From Paragyromitra xinjiangensis (Eukaryota; Ascomycota; Pezizomycetes; Pezizales; Discinaceae): a stretch of DNA of 64,000 nucleotides. Of the stretch, positions 60,631-64,000 are shown one piece after another (within the stretch, counting starts at the first letter, position 1; each line of letters opens with the position of its first letter). Below the pieces are notes generated by a model, which worked only from the letters and a program-made list of their open reading frames with translations, was not told where the DNA came from and ran no database searches. The stretch lies in assembly GCA_038503065.1 (NCBI GenBank), contig JBCAMK010000016.1, positions 1,302,001 through 1,366,000 on the forward strand, given 5' to 3'. A program made the translations under genes and the position numbers.

Positions 60631-63600
60631 AAGTATATACGCAAGTTGCATCGAGCTGCAGCTCATTTAGACCGATTTATTTTGTTCAAGCCCTAATGCC
60701 TCCTACACCCTCAGAGATATGATTGTACCCGGCTGAAGTTGGCGGGATTAAATTTTTGAGTGAAGCTTTAGAGCTCTGACTAGCTCACCCTTCTGATAGC
60801 CATATTCATGACGAGGGAATTGAGATTCTGTTGTACTATTCCAATTTCCGGATCCAATATGGTAGAAGTTGAACACCGAGAGTACTAGTCGTAAACGGCT
60901 ATCACAAGCTGGCTAGTCCGGAATTGTTCCTCCTTTTATATTTGCATTGACGAGAATTTAACGGGGGTTTCCGAAAGAAAAGGACCCGAGCAATAGTAAG
61001 AGCAGAAGACTATATTCCAGTTCTAATAAAGCGGAAAGCTCCAGAACGTCTTCATATTAGAACGGAAATGGTATGCCGTGTGGAAGCTCGAAAAAATACT
61101 CTATTTCCGTGCAGGGATTATATCTCCGGAACTAACTTGAATAGGCTTAAGCAATCCCAATACCAGATTAGATTTATTCGCTAAATGGCCAAGCATTGAG
61201 TTGAGGCTTAAAAATTACCCCGAAAAGTTGGCGGTAGAAACACTATCCTTGAACAGAGGTACCGGGTCCCTTGTGACTTCGGAATCCACCGTGGGTCCAT
61301 GGATGCCCCTTCGATATCTTCTGATGAATTGACTGCATCAACATCCACCATCAGTACTTAAAAGGGGGTTGTATTCCGGTACTTAACGCTATACTAAAGA
61401 TAGATTATGTTGTTACGCTAGGCCCAAGGTTTGCTCTAGAGTGCATCGGCTCGATCTGCTATAAATGGTAATGGTAAGTGCGTAGGGCTGACGCCTGCAG
61501 TACCGATGCGTTGTCTCAAGAACTTGTTCTACCTATATCACATTCGGCTTTGCCGAGTTCATTAGACTTCGACTTGCTGATCAAGAAGTTATTGTCGCGA
61601 TCGCACGTTTTTCCAAAATTACTAGAAAAACAAACCATCTGAGTGTATACACTCTGCGGCTTCCTCCAATCCGAGTGAGCGAGTGCCAAAGCGTTGGAAC
61701 TCGGTAGTCATGAGCACCGCGCGGCCATGATGCAGGGTGTTGAGGGAGCGCAGCTGCTTTCTTCCGACCGATCTTCAAGAGCAGCGCTGTAGGCCCAAAT
61801 TATTGTCGTTTATACACAATTGCAACCGGATCGGCACACCAGCAAAACCCACATGAAGTGCCGGTTTTCGGTAGTCTGCAGACTCGATTGTGTATAAAAA
61901 CGTGAGATACTTAGTAGTGATTGTATTTCATAGACTCTAGAAATGTGCCGGCTCATCACTTTACATACTCTACGCTCTTGAATCAATATGGACGTGGAAA
62001 CAACTGATTCGTGCGCAACGATAGATTAGGCCTCGGCATATTTGGAGGGGGATTGGATGGCAACGAAAACAAATCGTGTCGCAACCACAAGGGCAAACAA
62101 TAAATGATTTGCAAGCCTGAAAGCTCGGAGCCTAGGCCAGATGACGGGCCTAGCTGCTGAAATGGGCGGGGTAGGTATTTGGCTTCGGGAAATTTTATAT
62201 AAAGACAGCTAGTCTGCGCTGCAGTGTGATTCAAGAAAACAAAATTAGAAATGACCTGCGTCTACCCAATTATTTCCGAATTTCATGATAAAAGGCACAC
62301 TGAGATATCAGTAGTTAGACGCCTTCCGTTACACATAGCAAACGACGACAACGAGAGATTCATCTGCGATAAGAGCTACTAGAGTTTGAGCACCTATGCA
62401 GAAGTGCATGTGGTTGCCTCACCTTTTCTTGCAATAGTACGTGACTGTTCAGGAGCGTCAAATTACGGGTTAAATGGACCTCCAGAGGTAAGGCCTTAAT
62501 CTGCTTGCCCTTAGATCGCTAAAAATTTTCACAGGACCTAACCTCCCAACTATAAAGATTCCTAACCCTAACCCTAAAGTACCAAATGTTTAGAGGCTCT
62601 CAAATGCCGTATGTGGAGTGCTGGGTAAGGATACGCTTGCTGGAAAGTTCCCTAAAGTGCCGTCCATATTACTTTTGGCCGCAGGAAAAGCAACGGGGAG
62701 CTGGGTTTTGGGCTAAGATACGGTCAGTTGGTTATTTTTTTGCGGGTGACTTAAAGATCGTCGATTCGCTTGTGCTACTCCTTCCCTTCACGTGTGCGAC
62801 AATAGCAGAAGGCTGAGATCAGTGTTGCGATATCAGCATAGACAAGAAACTTGGTTTCGCACCGCACTATTATAATTAGTGCCGAGACAGTGGGCTTCTA
62901 TTGCACAGTAGATTCAGGGTTGTTATTGAGGTTCCGGGCTAGTCCTAGGGATTCCGCCATTGATAGCGGATGCTTGGAATTGGTTGGTTGCAAGTGTTGA
63001 TCCAGCCTGTTGTCTTGGAAGCGGTTTGGAGATCCCTATTCTGTTCTTTTTTGCCGAGAATCGGCGGCCTTGTGGTGTTGCACTCGGTAGTTCACTCCGC
63101 ATTCTGGCCTATTCCAATATCACGCAACACACGCGAGACGCGTCTCGTCGGATGCGATAATCAATACCATTGCTCGGACCAAAATATTCAGCAACTAGCC
63201 GGCTTACCGAGAATCTTAAAGCAGAAATCGCTTCCACTGCTACGCTGCCCTGTTACACTGTTACACAGTGTAGCGCTAGCTATCATCAGACGATAATAGG
63301 AAGGGCACCTGAAATCACGTCTGTGCGATCAGGCGTCATCGTTTCACTTTCTTGGAACCTGAAATTTACTTGTGGTCAATTCATCCAACATAGGAAGCCT
63401 GAAGAAAACTATAAGTTAAAATTGTTTCGTATCTCTTGCTGAAATAATAGAGTATCTACTCGCTGAAATAAATATCGTAAATTTCAGCATCACTTCTTTA
63501 TGCATCTGTTGGCGTTGAGTCTTCAAATTCACCCAGAATGAGTGGTCTGCTGATCCTTCATGCAACGCTTGTGCTGCATATTAACTCTCTCTCGCGTTAC

Positions 63601-64000
63601 ACCTCAATACAACGTTAACGATGTCACTATCTATCTATATACATACATATCCATACCTATCCATGCATGTTTATATCTATATATACTAGGAGGGAATGCC
63701 GCGTGGGCCCCAAGGAGAAGAAAGAAGAAAAGAAAAAAGAAAAAATAGTGGGTGCTATCCTACAGTTGCCTTTTGTTCTGATGCCCGAAAGGAAGTAATG
63801 AACTGTTCAGGGAGAACGCACTGTAATAATCTACCTACCGACTGCTACGGGTCGGAGACGGTATCTTAAGCACCACCGGACTAGGCAGTTTCAAATTGGC
63901 CTTCCTAGAACCAATGAAACTGTTTCGAGACATGGGAGCCACTCGCCCGCTTCCTCAATACGGGTATTTAAACATACCAATCTCGTTCCGCCTGGTTGTA
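60631..64000. other. Gene-free DNA to the window end
   Basis: I recognise no gene. Overlapping frames at 62586-63442 use all three plus-strand phases and have no known motif. A short telomere-like tract at 62561-62578 is listed separately. TA/CA-rich simple sequence lies at 63625-63690 and an A/G-rich run at 63715-63748. The fragment at 63879-63904 repeats 56179-56204. Confidence 0.4.
62561..62578 (-). repeat. Interstitial telomere-like repeat
   Basis: CCTAACCCTAACCCTAAA corresponds to nearly three TTAGGG units on the minus strand. It is too short to be a telomere. It could be a TTAGGG-factor binding site, a repair scar or chance. Confidence 0.55.

Overview
The window looks like about 64 kb of a filamentous ascomycete nuclear genome. 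I infer a repeat-rich, gene-poor fungus, possibly a truffle-like Pezizomycete. The reasons are the fungal forms of three housekeeping genes, their short introns (49-66 nt, GT-AG, most with a CTAAC-like branch point) and the long AT-leaning intergenic DNA full of decayed transposon debris. The species is not proved by anything I can see.

Only three genes can be supported firmly. RPC2, the second-largest subunit of RNA polymerase III, lies at 9842-13747 on + (six exons, 1202 aa). RRB1/GRWD1, a WD40 chaperone of ribosomal protein L3, lies at 33094-34585 on - (two exons, 479 aa). ENP1/bystin, a 40S biogenesis factor, lies at 34837-36276 on + (three exons, 440 aa). RRB1 and ENP1 are divergent and share a 251-bp upstream region, so two ribosome-assembly factors may be co-expressed. 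With Pol III, which makes 5S rRNA and tRNAs, the genic content is entirely about building the translation apparatus.

The rest (about 1-9.6 kb, 13.8-33.0 kb, 36.3-64 kb) holds no gene I recognise. It contains several families of small mobile elements: a TA-flanked MITE with 39-bp perfect terminal inverted repeats (two copies, 9.2 and 15.8 kb); a 257-bp MITE with 57-bp inverted repeats (42.5 kb); a 568-bp foldback built from short sub-repeats (41.2-41.7 kb); small foldbacks at 36.5, 60.4 and 60.5 kb; two LTR- or promoter-like repeat copies (40.2 and 56.7 kb); and two diverged relics of one transposon-like protein (4.1-4.3 and 26.6-26.9 kb).

The most unusual signal is a family of very short retroposon-like insertions, about 23-72 bp, at 14.8, 20.0, 56.9, 58.66 and 58.74 kb. 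Each ends in a tetranucleotide tail (TATC or TCAA type), and four are bounded by 11-14 bp target-site duplications. They look like extreme 5' truncations of an unknown SINE or LINE and appear to seed microsatellites. I see no CRISPR, phage, plasmid, rRNA or biosynthetic cluster.
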